Shown here in pieces: positions 44,921-53,394 of a stretch of 64,000 bases of DNA. Below the pieces are notes generated by a model. It ran no database searches. It saw only the letters and a program-made list of their open reading frames with translations, and was not told the origin of the DNA. Origin of the DNA: Ohtaekwangia koreensis (GTDB lineage: Bacteria > Bacteroidota > Bacteroidia > Cytophagales > Cyclobacteriaceae); the NCBI RefSeq assembly GCF_900167975.1, contig NZ_FUZU01000002.1, positions 627,501-691,500 on the forward strand, given 5' to 3'. The translations under genes were made by a program, and so were the position numbers. How positions within the stretch are numbered: position 1 is the first letter of the stretch; the number at the start of each line of letters is the position of its first letter.

Positions 44921-47884
44921 CTAACTCTTCTTCTTTTTCAACAACCCTTTAATAAGACTCTTCGCATCTTCTACTTGTTGTGTTTTAGTTGAATCTGCTT
45001 TAGTCTTTGTTTTGGTAGTATCGGATTTACCCAATATACTTCCTACTATCTTTTCTGCTTCAGTTCCTTTCACAGCCTTCTCAATAGCTTTAGTTCCTTC
45101 TTCTTTTGCTACTGTTGTAGCGGCTTCTTTCACTTGCTGCTTTTGTTCATCCATAATTAATTTTGGAGAAGGACTTGTAACCGAACCACCCAAGCCGATA
45201 GTAACCGGTACCGTTCCATTCGGATCTGCTTTAGCGCCTGTTTTGCTGGCAATCAAACTATTGAATTGTGAACCAAGTTTACCTGCAGGCACATCCATTT
45301 TTAATGTATAGTCTATAGATTGATCCATTCCGGTGCTACCGGCAATCGTAGTTTTATAACTTCCAAACTTAACATCGAATGGCTTTACACTCAGCCTTCC
45401 ATCTTTTATAGACGCTGACATGAGAACATCTTTCATCGTTACCTCATTGGCATCGCTAAGCTTAGTCAACGAAGTTATACCCGAAATAAGTTTTGAATCT
45501 TTAAGTGCCGCTTGCGCGATCTTGATCAAACCGCCTCCGTTAACAGTAGCCATGTTGGGCATCATATCTTTCAAAAGCTCTCCACTGATTTTAAAGTCTG
45601 TAGAAAAATTACCGTTTACCATGCCCGCTATAGGTGCATAAGTGGATACTAGTGAAGATGCGCTTGACGCTTCTTTCATGGAAACATTCTCGATCTTCAA
45701 TCCCAGGTCATATTTAGGATGTGCTATATCTTTAGCATTATAAGTACCATTTACAACGAAGCTTCCGCCAAGCATATTAAACTTCAATCCGCTTAAGTTC
45801 GCAATACCATCTTTAACCACCACATCACCGGAGGCATTGGTCATGGTATAGTTCATCATCTTAACGGTTTTGATATTCGACTTCAACAGGAAATCGATGT
45901 TCTGCGGAACTGGAAATACGCTTAGAGCTGCGGTATCTGTCGCTGTTGCAGGAGCATCGCTATCACTCATAAATTCATTGAGATCCAGCAATGTTGAATT
46001 AAAGTTTACCGCACCTTTAATGGTTTCGTTCTTACCGAATATATAGCCTAGGTAATTCAATACTGAACCACTCACGTTAAAATCACTTTTACCAATCGTT
46101 CCGTTTACATTTTGCAATTCGATTTTCTTCGGATCGAATACCATTCCTGCCTGCGATAAAGTAACGGTAGGAAGATCTTTTGTTATATACTTGAAATCTT
46201 TCAAGGACGCTGTACCGCTAGTAGGTAGTTTGTCGTAGCGTTCTGCCTGCACATCAGAATATTTACCTTTCGTTTCAATGTCAGCTTTAACCTTACCGGC
46301 CAGCGACATTCCTTCTACTGGGAATACTTTTGTGATCTTCTCAAGATCGATACCTCCTTTTGCTTTCAGATCCCATGTATAATCATCCAGGTTTTGCAGC
46401 AATAAGTCGGCACTGAATTTTTCTCCATCCATCAACACAGACATATCTTTTACAGTAATGAATGTCTCTGCCAGTTTACCGGAAGTGTTTTTCACTGTTG
46501 ATGTAAAGTGAAGATCTTGTAATGGTAATGGGAATTGTGATGACTTTACATATCCGCTTGTCAGAGACATAGCAGCATCTATAGCCGGAATAGTCTTCTT
46601 CAAACTATCATATATACCTTTTGCGTTTAAGTTTATAGCGTAGCTGCCTTTCATATCCAAGCCTTCCATGGGGAACATTTTATTTAATTCCGCCAGGTTG
46701 AGTTTTGCGGCCACCGTAGCATCTACATTGGTAGGGTACATTTTAGTAATGAGTGCTTTTGCATCTACAGGGTTAGAGCCAAAATCAAGATGAAGCTTCT
46801 TGAGATCGATGATGGTGTTATCAATTATACCATCCTTGTTATCCACGAGTAAGTCTACATTTATATTATTAACGGCTGTAGGCAAGTCGGGATATTTGAA
46901 CATAGCATCCTTAACCAAAAGATTAAGATTGAAAGCCGGCATCTGCTTTTCGCTATAAGTTCCTTTTACAAAACCGTTAAAGGAAAGATCACCTTTCGCT
47001 TCGATGTTGTTAAAGCTTTGAGTATACATACCCGGTACGAGTGAGAGAATACTTTTGAAAGTATTCTCAGGGCTCTTGAAAGAAAGATCCATACCAAAAT
47101 CTTTCTCGTTCATTTTAAACCATCCGTCAAAGCTCATCGCAAAATCATTAAGCTTTGCAGTGTTCTCTTTGAAAGTATATTTCGTATATGCTTCGCTGAT
47201 TGAAACCGTAGCATCAATTTCTGCGCGCTTGTTGCTCAGGTATTCTACGCCACCGTACGCAACGGTAAGGGTATCCGCTACGGTGTTTGTTTTCAGATCG
47301 AATACGTCTTGCGTGAAATCACCGGAGCCGGAGTGATTCACACCTTTCAGGCTCATCAGGAAAGGAAGCGTTGCATCATCATAGGTTATATCACCATCAA
47401 TGATTTCCCAATGATCAATACCAAAAGAAAAGTTACTAGGCTCTTCCGTTGTGGTCACTGTATCAGTAGAAGGAACAGCAATGTCATAGTTCGCCCGTCC
47501 ATCTTTCAAAACTTTCACGTTAATGATTGGACGCACCAGCGATATACCTTTCACCCGGAGCTGATCACCAAAAAGAATTTCTTTCAGATTGACTTCTACT
47601 TCAAAGCTTTCGGTAGCGAATAGAACTTCTCCCTCAAACGGAGCGCGGTTTATCACACCAAGGTCACGCATCTCTGCTGTGATGTTTGGAAAGTTCTTGA
47701 ACAGAGTGATGTCAAATTTTTCAACATCGTATACAACATCGGCATTAACCGACTTATTAATTTCCTTATTGATCGCTGCTACGATGTCATCTTTAAAAAC
47801 TATCGGGATGATAAAAGCTGCCGCCAGTATAAGTACAATTAACCCACCGATAATAATGAGTGTCCATTTCAATGCTTTTTTCAT
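44921..47884 (-). CDS. AsmA-family envelope protein
   Basis: A 987-residue protein with one N-terminal transmembrane helix (LKWTLIIIGGLIVLILAAAFIIP) and a long periplasmic beta-rich body. AsmA-like features include FKNFPNITAEMRDLGVINRA near residue 63 and many repeated strands of the type KGNF.G..G..., as in GKVKADIETKGKYSD. The C-terminal 70 residues are Lys/Glu/Thr-rich and probably disordered. AsmA-type bridges are thought to carry lipids or help assemble the outer membrane. It stands alone on the minus strand. Confidence 0.88.
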   Translation of the reverse strand: MKKALKWTLIIIGGLIVLILAAAFIIPIVFKDDIVAAINKEINKSVNADVVYDVEKFDITLFKNFPNITAEMRDLGVINRAPFEGEVLFATESFEVEVNLKEILFGDQLRVKGISLVRPIINVKVLKDGRANYDIAVPSTDTVTTTEEPSNFSFGIDHWEIIDGDITYDDATLPFLMSLKGVNHSGSGDFTQDVFDLKTNTVADTLTVAYGGVEYLSNKRAEIDATVSISEAYTKYTFKENTAKLNDFAMSFDGWFKMNEKDFGMDLSFKSPENTFKSILSLVPGMYTQSFNNIEAKGDLSFNGFVKGTYSEKQMPAFNLNLLVKDAMFKYPDLPTAVNNINVDLLVDNKDGIIDNTIIDLKKLHLDFGSNPVDAKALITKMYPTNVDATVAAKLNLAELNKMFPMEGLDMKGSYAINLNAKGIYDSLKKTIPAIDAAMSLTSGYVKSSQFPLPLQDLHFTSTVKNTSGKLAETFITVKDMSVLMDGEKFSADLLLQNLDDYTWDLKAKGGIDLEKITKVFPVEGMSLAGKVKADIETKGKYSDVQAERYDKLPTSGTASLKDFKYITKDLPTVTLSQAGMVFDPKKIELQNVNGTIGKSDFNVSGSVLNYLGYIFGKNETIKGAVNFNSTLLDLNEFMSDSDAPATATDTAALSVFPVPQNIDFLLKSNIKTVKMMNYTMTNASGDVVVKDGIANLSGLKFNMLGGSFVVNGTYNAKDIAHPKYDLGLKIENVSMKEASSASSLVSTYAPIAGMVNGNFSTDFKISGELLKDMMPNMATVNGGGLIKIAQAALKDSKLISGITSLTKLSDANEVTMKDVLMSASIKDGRLSVKPFDVKFGSYKTTIAGSTGMDQSIDYTLKMDVPAGKLGSQFNSLIASKTGAKADPNGTVPVTIGLGGSVTSPSPKLIMDEQKQQVKEAATTVAKEEGTKAIEKAVKGTEAEKIVGSILGKSDTTKTKTKADSTKTQQVEDAKSLIKGLLKKKKS

Positions 47885-48111
47885 ATATAAATTTTAGACT
47901 TGGTAAGTTTAGATATTCGGTTAGACATGTGGTTAGAATTTGTACGGGAGATGCGCGAAAAATGTATAAAGTTTTTGCCGCCTCATAATATTTCAGGTTC
48001 TTAATTCTGAACTCAAATTTACTAAACGCGAGGTTGTATTTTTTGGTATTCGGCAGAAAGCTTCTTTTAAAAGCCCGTTGTAACGCTAGGTTGAATGGCG
48101 TGTAAACGCAT

Positions 48112-49545
48112 TCAGAAAAGCTTCAGAAACCAGTCCATTAATTTCCTGGAAAGGGCGGTATAGGGTGGGTAGAATGGCTGAATGGTTGTGAATCCACGCT
48201 TTTGCTTCATCACGGGTTTATCATGAGAGAAAGCCAGAAATCCGTAATACCCATGGGAGTTGCCCAAGCCACTGTTGTTCACACCACCAAATGGAAGGTT
48301 ATGGTGTAGAAAATGAATGGCGCAATCATTTATACAAACGGCTCCGGAAGAAGTTTCCTGCACTATTTTTTTCCGTTCCTTTTCATGTTGCGTGAATATA
48401 TATAGAGCAAGTGCCTTTGGTTTTGAATTGATGATAGTGATAACTGAATCGAGATCGGTATAGGGAATCACCGGAAGTATAGGTCCGAAAATTTCTTCGT
48501 TCATGATCCTTGATTGCTCTGGCACATGTGATAAAATTACCGGGTGGATTAAACGCGAAGCCTGATCTACCTTGCCACCAAATTCAATTCTTGCCCCATG
48601 GTATAGAGCATCTTGCAGCAATTCTGTAAGTCGCGAAAAATGTTTTTGATTAACGATGCGACAATAGCTTGTTGAGGTCTCAAACGACTCGCCTCCGGAT
48701 GCGAAATGTTTTTTTACCTGAACTTTCAACTCTTCAATAAACAATGGCATCGCATGTTCATCAACCAGGATATAGTCTGGAGCAACACAAGTTTGCCCGT
48801 TGTTTACAAACTTAGCAACAGCAATACGTTGCGCAGCTTCTTTGATGTTGGCAGAACGCGTAACGATTGTTGGAGACTTTCCTCCAAGCTCTAAAGTTAC
48901 AGATGAGAGATTTTCTGCGGCAGCTTTCATTACCTGTTTGCCAATGGAAGGACTACCCGTAAAAAATATATGGTCAAAGGGAAGCTTTAGTAAATGTTGA
49001 GATACTTCAGCCCCGCCTTCAAAAACGGATACACGTCCATCTGGAAATATTTCCTGTATCATTCGTGCAATGAGTGCAGATACATGTGGTGTTAATTCCG
49101 AAGGCTTGAGTATAACACTGTTGCCTGCTGCTATCGCTGATACTAAAGGACCAATAGCTAAGCTGAAAGGATAATTCCAAGGAGATATAATGAGACATAT
49201 ACCTCGAGCTTCCGGTTGCAGGTATGAGCGTGTACCCAACATGGTAATGGGAGCATCAACCTTACGCGGCTGCGCCCATGTTTCCAAAGAGGAAACTGCC
49301 AGTTTTATTTCGCTGAGTACATGAAAGATTTCGGTACCATCAACTTCTACTGCAGGTTTTTGAAAATCGTTGTAAGCAGCCAGATGTATAAGCGATCGAT
49401 TCTCATGGATCCAGTCGCGTAATTTTTGAAGATACTTTTTTCGGGTAGACAGGGGCTCCCTGCGAACGGAGAGCAGGCTTTTCTGATGACTTTTAAAAGC
49501 TTGGCTTATCAAATCAATGATACTTGTTTCCACTGTCGCCTGCAT
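48112..49545 (-). CDS. Aldehyde dehydrogenase, class 3 type
   Basis: The 477-residue NAD(P)-dependent enzyme oxidises aldehydes to acids. Conserved residues are Asn124 in SPWNYPF, Glu219 in LELGGKSP and the catalytic Cys253 in NNGQTCVAPDY; the nucleotide-binding FFTGSPSIGKQV lies in the expected place. The C-terminal end (PPYTALSRKLMDWFLKLF) is hydrophobic, as in class 3/fatty aldehyde enzymes. The ATG at 49545 is preferred; the frame extends to another ATG at 49578, which would add 11 residues. It is divergent from the transglutaminase-like gene. Confidence 0.92.
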   Translation of the reverse strand: MQATVETSIIDLISQAFKSHQKSLLSVRREPLSTRKKYLQKLRDWIHENRSLIHLAAYNDFQKPAVEVDGTEIFHVLSEIKLAVSSLETWAQPRKVDAPITMLGTRSYLQPEARGICLIISPWNYPFSLAIGPLVSAIAAGNSVILKPSELTPHVSALIARMIQEIFPDGRVSVFEGGAEVSQHLLKLPFDHIFFTGSPSIGKQVMKAAAENLSSVTLELGGKSPTIVTRSANIKEAAQRIAVAKFVNNGQTCVAPDYILVDEHAMPLFIEELKVQVKKHFASGGESFETSTSYCRIVNQKHFSRLTELLQDALYHGARIEFGGKVDQASRLIHPVILSHVPEQSRIMNEEIFGPILPVIPYTDLDSVITIINSKPKALALYIFTQHEKERKKIVQETSSGAVCINDCAIHFLHHNLPFGGVNNSGLGNSHGYYGFLAFSHDKPVMKQKRGFTTIQPFYPPYTALSRKLMDWFLKLF

Positions 49546-49681
49546 AACTAAATGTAGCCTAAATATCCAAGCAGTCAAAATCCCGTAATCAACGGCTAAA
49601 CATTACTTCAATGTTAACGTCAACTTGCTTCATGTTACTTTTATATTTAATTTGATAACAGTAAATTAACATTGGCGTAAT

Positions 49682-50518
49682 ATGAAGGGTCTGGTGTTGA
49701 TATTTTTTCTGCCAATACTTGCGCTTGCTCAAGAGGAGCAACGTGCGTCTCAATCTGACAATTCTCTCCATTACTATCTTTCACTTTACAGCGCTACCGA
49801 TTCAAGGGATGCATCCACTGCAGAGCTTCTCGGTTTTGTAGATAAGCTTGAAGCGAAGAAGGATGGCTTTAAACATGACAAGGCATTTCTCAATTATCTG
49901 TTTACAAAAACGCATCAGCGTTTCCTTAGAAATTATACCGAGTATTCATCTTTCAATGAATTGTTAAGCAAGGGATACTATAACTGTTTAACCGCTACAG
50001 CACTATATGCGATATTGTTAGATCACTTTGATGTTCCGTATCAAATCATTGAAACAAACTATCATATATTTTTGATGGCAGAAACAACGGATGGACAAGT
50101 GTTACTTGAAACTACCGATCCTGCGCATGGATTTACAGATAGTAATAATGAAATCGAAAAAAGAATAAGTATATATAGGAAGAACGCTATTCAGAAAACA
50201 AATAAAGACAAGCAGTATTATCACTTCAGCTTTGACTTGTACAATGATGTTAATCTGGACGAGATGCTGGGATTGCTATACTATAATCATGCGATTAAGG
50301 CGTACAACAATCGTCAATGGGTAAACTCTATAAGTTATCTTGAAAAGGCCAGCACACTATATCAGTCACCACGTCTGGAAGAATTCTCAAGAATCATTTT
50401 GCTTTCAGTGGCGGAGAGCAGGCTGGATACGTCTCTTAAAGAATCTTATATAAGAAAAATTCAGACGGTGCGTAAAAATCGCATCGAAGTCGTTGCTAAT
50501 GCCAGTAGTAATTTCTAA
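49682..50518 (+). CDS. Exported transglutaminase-like protein
   Basis: The 278-residue protein has signal peptide MKGLVLIFFLPILALA. A Cys-His-Asp triad in transglutaminase order is visible: Cys102 in YYNCLTATALYA, His128 in NYHIFLM, and Asp146 in LLETTDPAHG. The C-terminal 80 residues look like a TPR-type helical hairpin (LLYYNHAIKAYNNRQWVNSI). It probably acts in the periplasm as a protease or in crosslinking, but no substrate is known. It converges on an OmpA gene with only three bases between the stops. Confidence 0.78.
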   Translation: MKGLVLIFFLPILALAQEEQRASQSDNSLHYYLSLYSATDSRDASTAELLGFVDKLEAKKDGFKHDKAFLNYLFTKTHQRFLRNYTEYSSFNELLSKGYYNCLTATALYAILLDHFDVPYQIIETNYHIFLMAETTDGQVLLETTDPAHGFTDSNNEIEKRISIYRKNAIQKTNKDKQYYHFSFDLYNDVNLDEMLGLLYYNHAIKAYNNRQWVNSISYLEKASTLYQSPRLEEFSRIILLSVAESRLDTSLKESYIRKIQTVRKNRIEVVANASSNF

Positions 50519-50521
50519 AGA

Positions 50522-51232
50522 TTAATTCTGTAGAATCCGAAGTTCAACTCTTCTGTTCAGCCTGTGCGATTCGGGAGTATCATCACGCGACAGCGGTTGT
50601 GTACCTCCAAATGCTTTTGTTTTCACACGACTCTTATTAATATTCTTAGAGACTATATAGTCCTTCACAGATTCAACGCGTGCTTTGGAAAGCTTGAGGT
50701 TCTCTTTGGCATCGCCGAGGTAATCCGTATGGCCTTCGAGTTGTATTACCATCGTTGCATTCTCTTTCATCATCTTTACAACAACATCAAGTTCCGAATA
50801 AGATTCTTCATTGATCTTCGATCTTCCTACCTGGAAGATCACATTGTCTAGCCGCATAACAAGGCCCACAGAATGTTTACTCCCGTTTGATGGAGCGCCT
50901 GAAGTGAGCTCTATATCTTTCAAGATTTTACTCGCACCGTTCGCTTCAGCGGGGTCAATCATATACTTTGCTGTAGTAAAACCGGGGGCTTCTACAACGA
51001 TAGAATACTTTTCATTATCAAAGAGTGGAAACGAATAGCGGTTGTTGTTCAGTGTACCCATACGATTTCCGTACGGAAGGCTTTGGTATGTGATGCGCGC
51101 TGTTACCGGCTCTTTTGTTGCAGCGTTAATGATGTTACCCTCTGCATATATGAGCGAGTCAGTTGCTTGTGCAGCTGCTATACCAATACTGAAAATGAGC
51201 GCAATGGAAAGTGTAAAAAACCTATGAGCCAT
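50522..51232 (-). CDS. OmpA-family protein with carboxypeptidase-regulatory-like domain
   Basis: The 236-residue protein has an N-terminal signal peptide (FFTLSIALIFSIGIAAAQA). A beta-sandwich of the carboxypeptidase-regulatory type lies at about 27-110 (GNIINAATKEPVTARITYQS), followed by an OmpA domain, which anchors to peptidoglycan, in the C-terminal half: QLEGHTDYLGDAKENLKLSK and ARVESVKDYIVSKNI. It starts nine bases after the stop of the larger OmpA gene, so the two form an operon. Confidence 0.92.
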   Translation of the reverse strand: MAHRFFTLSIALIFSIGIAAAQATDSLIYAEGNIINAATKEPVTARITYQSLPYGNRMGTLNNNRYSFPLFDNEKYSIVVEAPGFTTAKYMIDPAEANGASKILKDIELTSGAPSNGSKHSVGLVMRLDNVIFQVGRSKINEESYSELDVVVKMMKENATMVIQLEGHTDYLGDAKENLKLSKARVESVKDYIVSKNINKSRVKTKAFGGTQPLSRDDTPESHRLNRRVELRILQN

Positions 51233-51241
51233 GGTAAAAAA

Positions 51242-53275
51242 TTACAATTTCAAAATTATGAATTCTACCCTGCGATTCTTCTTCCGTCCTTCTTTAGTCT
51301 CGTTCGTATCGGTAGGCTTGCCCTCACCGAAGAACTCTGTTGTTATGCGATTCTGTGCGATTCCTTTATCAACAAGATACGTGGTAACAGATTTTGCCCT
51401 GCGCTCCGAAAGACCAAGGTTATATTGTTCCGGACCAGTGGCATCGGTGTGACCAGAGATCGTAATTTCCATACCACTCTTTTCCTTCATCAATTCAACT
51501 ATACGATTCAACTCCGGAAATGATTCAGGTTTTAGTGACGCTTTATCAAAATCAAAGAAGACGTTGTTCAATACGATCGTAACATTCTCTTTTACGGTAG
51601 CCAATTCAATAGGCGACAATTTGAAGTCTTCTCCTTCAATCACTTTATCTGAAGTTATATTTCGCAGATCGAGGTTCTGACTTTCTGAAAGTTTATCCTT
51701 CGCTTCTGCACGTATACCGTAAAGATTGCCTGCCGGTAAACGAATTTCATACTCGCCTGTTTCCGGATTGGACTGCGCTATACCAACATCTTTACCATCA
51801 GGAAGACGTTCGTATATAATCTTTGCACCCAAAGGATCGCCCGTTGTTTTATCAATGATTTTTCCTTTTACAGTAACCCATGGTTCCGGATTTTTAACGA
51901 TCGGAAGTTTAACACGGAATATATCTGTATTCGTTTCAGTAACACCACGGGAGTAGTAAGCAAAATCACTGTTCGCAGGAATGTTAAAGAACAGATCTTC
52001 AAGAGGAGAGTTAATCTCAGGGCCAAGGTTTTCAGGCTCTGACCAGCTTGTCCATGTATCATCTAATCTTCTTGATACATATATATCTGTACCGCCATAA
52101 CCACTGAAACCATTCGAAGAAAAGTATAGAGTTTTATCATCGGATGCGAGGAAAGGAGCAGACTCTTCTCCGGCAGTATTGATTACGTCAGCGAGGTTAA
52201 GCGGTTGTGACCAAGTGCTGTCGTTGCTCATAAAGCTAACGTAGAGATCACGATCACCTTGACCATCTTCGCGCTGTACAGACATCAATAATGTTTTTCG
52301 ATTGTTGGTGAGGAAGTAGTTAGCCTTCTCGTGGAAGTTATAGTCGTTGATTATATTCAACGCCTTAGGCTTACCCCATGACCCTCCAACATTGGAGCTG
52401 ATGGACACACCGGCTCTCATCTTTCCATTGTCGAGATATTTGTTGCCCAGTATCATGATGGCAGATTTACCATCGGGTGTAACAGACTGAATAGTATTCA
52501 CAAAGTTAGGACCTGTGTTGTTGAATGGAGCTCCCATATTTTTGGCAAGTTGCCAGCGGCCAGCAGAGTCCAATTCAGAATACCATATATCTTCTTTATC
52601 ATTTACGCCCCCTACATTTTCAGGGTGATTTCTACGACTGAAGTAAAGCGTTTTACCATCTGGAGAAAGTAACGGATTGAGTTCGCTGTACTCGCTGTTT
52701 ACATTTTTATCAAGTGCTTCAATCAAAATACCGGATGCGAGTAGCTGCATTTTAGGAATGTCGGCAATGATCGGGTAACTGGAATCCGAGATCGCGATAG
52801 CATCGATTCCAAAATAACCAGGGACCGCAGCGCCATCAAATTCAATTTTGATCGCGGCAACTTTATAGGAAGTAACATCCATGAATAAGTTGAGCATCCT
52901 GCCTTTCAAAGGAACGGCCATTGGGTTCAATGTATTCACAACATATTCTTTCCCTGCTTCATCATATACAAGTACACGAAAAATAGCACTGGGATTATGC
53001 GATTCAGCAATAGCGATCTGGCGAATGCTGATAGGATTCGCGAAGCCAAGCTTTAAAAATTCTTTACGATTAGGTTTATCAGGAGCCCACGCATTTGGAC
53101 TCTGTCCACCGGCAGGTAATACGTTTGGTTTACCCAACGCTTGTTGCGCTGAGTATTGCACCGGAGTAAGTTCCGATGAAAACTCAATTACCTTGGAAGC
53201 CCACTGCACAACTTGTGCCTTTGAACTCAGGAAAAATAAGACCGATAATGCGAAGGTTAGTAAAACTCGCTTCAT
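51242..53275 (-). CDS. PD40-repeat OmpA-family protein
   Basis: The 677-residue exported protein has, in order, a signal peptide, a discoidin-like beta domain (WASKVIEFSSELTPVQYSAQ to about 170), PD40/WD40-like blades at about 195-450 (LNPLLSPDGKTLYFSRRNHP, SAPFLASDDKTLYFSSNGFS), a carboxypeptidase-regulatory domain (VKGKIIDKTTGDPLGAKIIY), and a C-terminal OmpA domain (ITISGHTDATGPEQYNLGLS). The domain mix resembles PorE-type proteins of the type IX secretion machinery, though without a TPR region. It is the first gene of a pair with the smaller OmpA gene. Confidence 0.92.
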   Translation of the reverse strand: MKRVLLTFALSVLFFLSSKAQVVQWASKVIEFSSELTPVQYSAQQALGKPNVLPAGGQSPNAWAPDKPNRKEFLKLGFANPISIRQIAIAESHNPSAIFRVLVYDEAGKEYVVNTLNPMAVPLKGRMLNLFMDVTSYKVAAIKIEFDGAAVPGYFGIDAIAISDSSYPIIADIPKMQLLASGILIEALDKNVNSEYSELNPLLSPDGKTLYFSRRNHPENVGGVNDKEDIWYSELDSAGRWQLAKNMGAPFNNTGPNFVNTIQSVTPDGKSAIMILGNKYLDNGKMRAGVSISSNVGGSWGKPKALNIINDYNFHEKANYFLTNNRKTLLMSVQREDGQGDRDLYVSFMSNDSTWSQPLNLADVINTAGEESAPFLASDDKTLYFSSNGFSGYGGTDIYVSRRLDDTWTSWSEPENLGPEINSPLEDLFFNIPANSDFAYYSRGVTETNTDIFRVKLPIVKNPEPWVTVKGKIIDKTTGDPLGAKIIYERLPDGKDVGIAQSNPETGEYEIRLPAGNLYGIRAEAKDKLSESQNLDLRNITSDKVIEGEDFKLSPIELATVKENVTIVLNNVFFDFDKASLKPESFPELNRIVELMKEKSGMEITISGHTDATGPEQYNLGLSERRAKSVTTYLVDKGIAQNRITTEFFGEGKPTDTNETKEGRKKNRRVEFIILKL

Positions 53276-53394
53276 GCCAGAGCGTCTGTTAAAAGATTTG
53301 AACTTTAAACATAGCTAAAAAAATCAAAAGGATGTTGAATCAACACTTCAAAAAGACGAATGCAGTATAATTAGTGATAAATAACGGTTACGTT

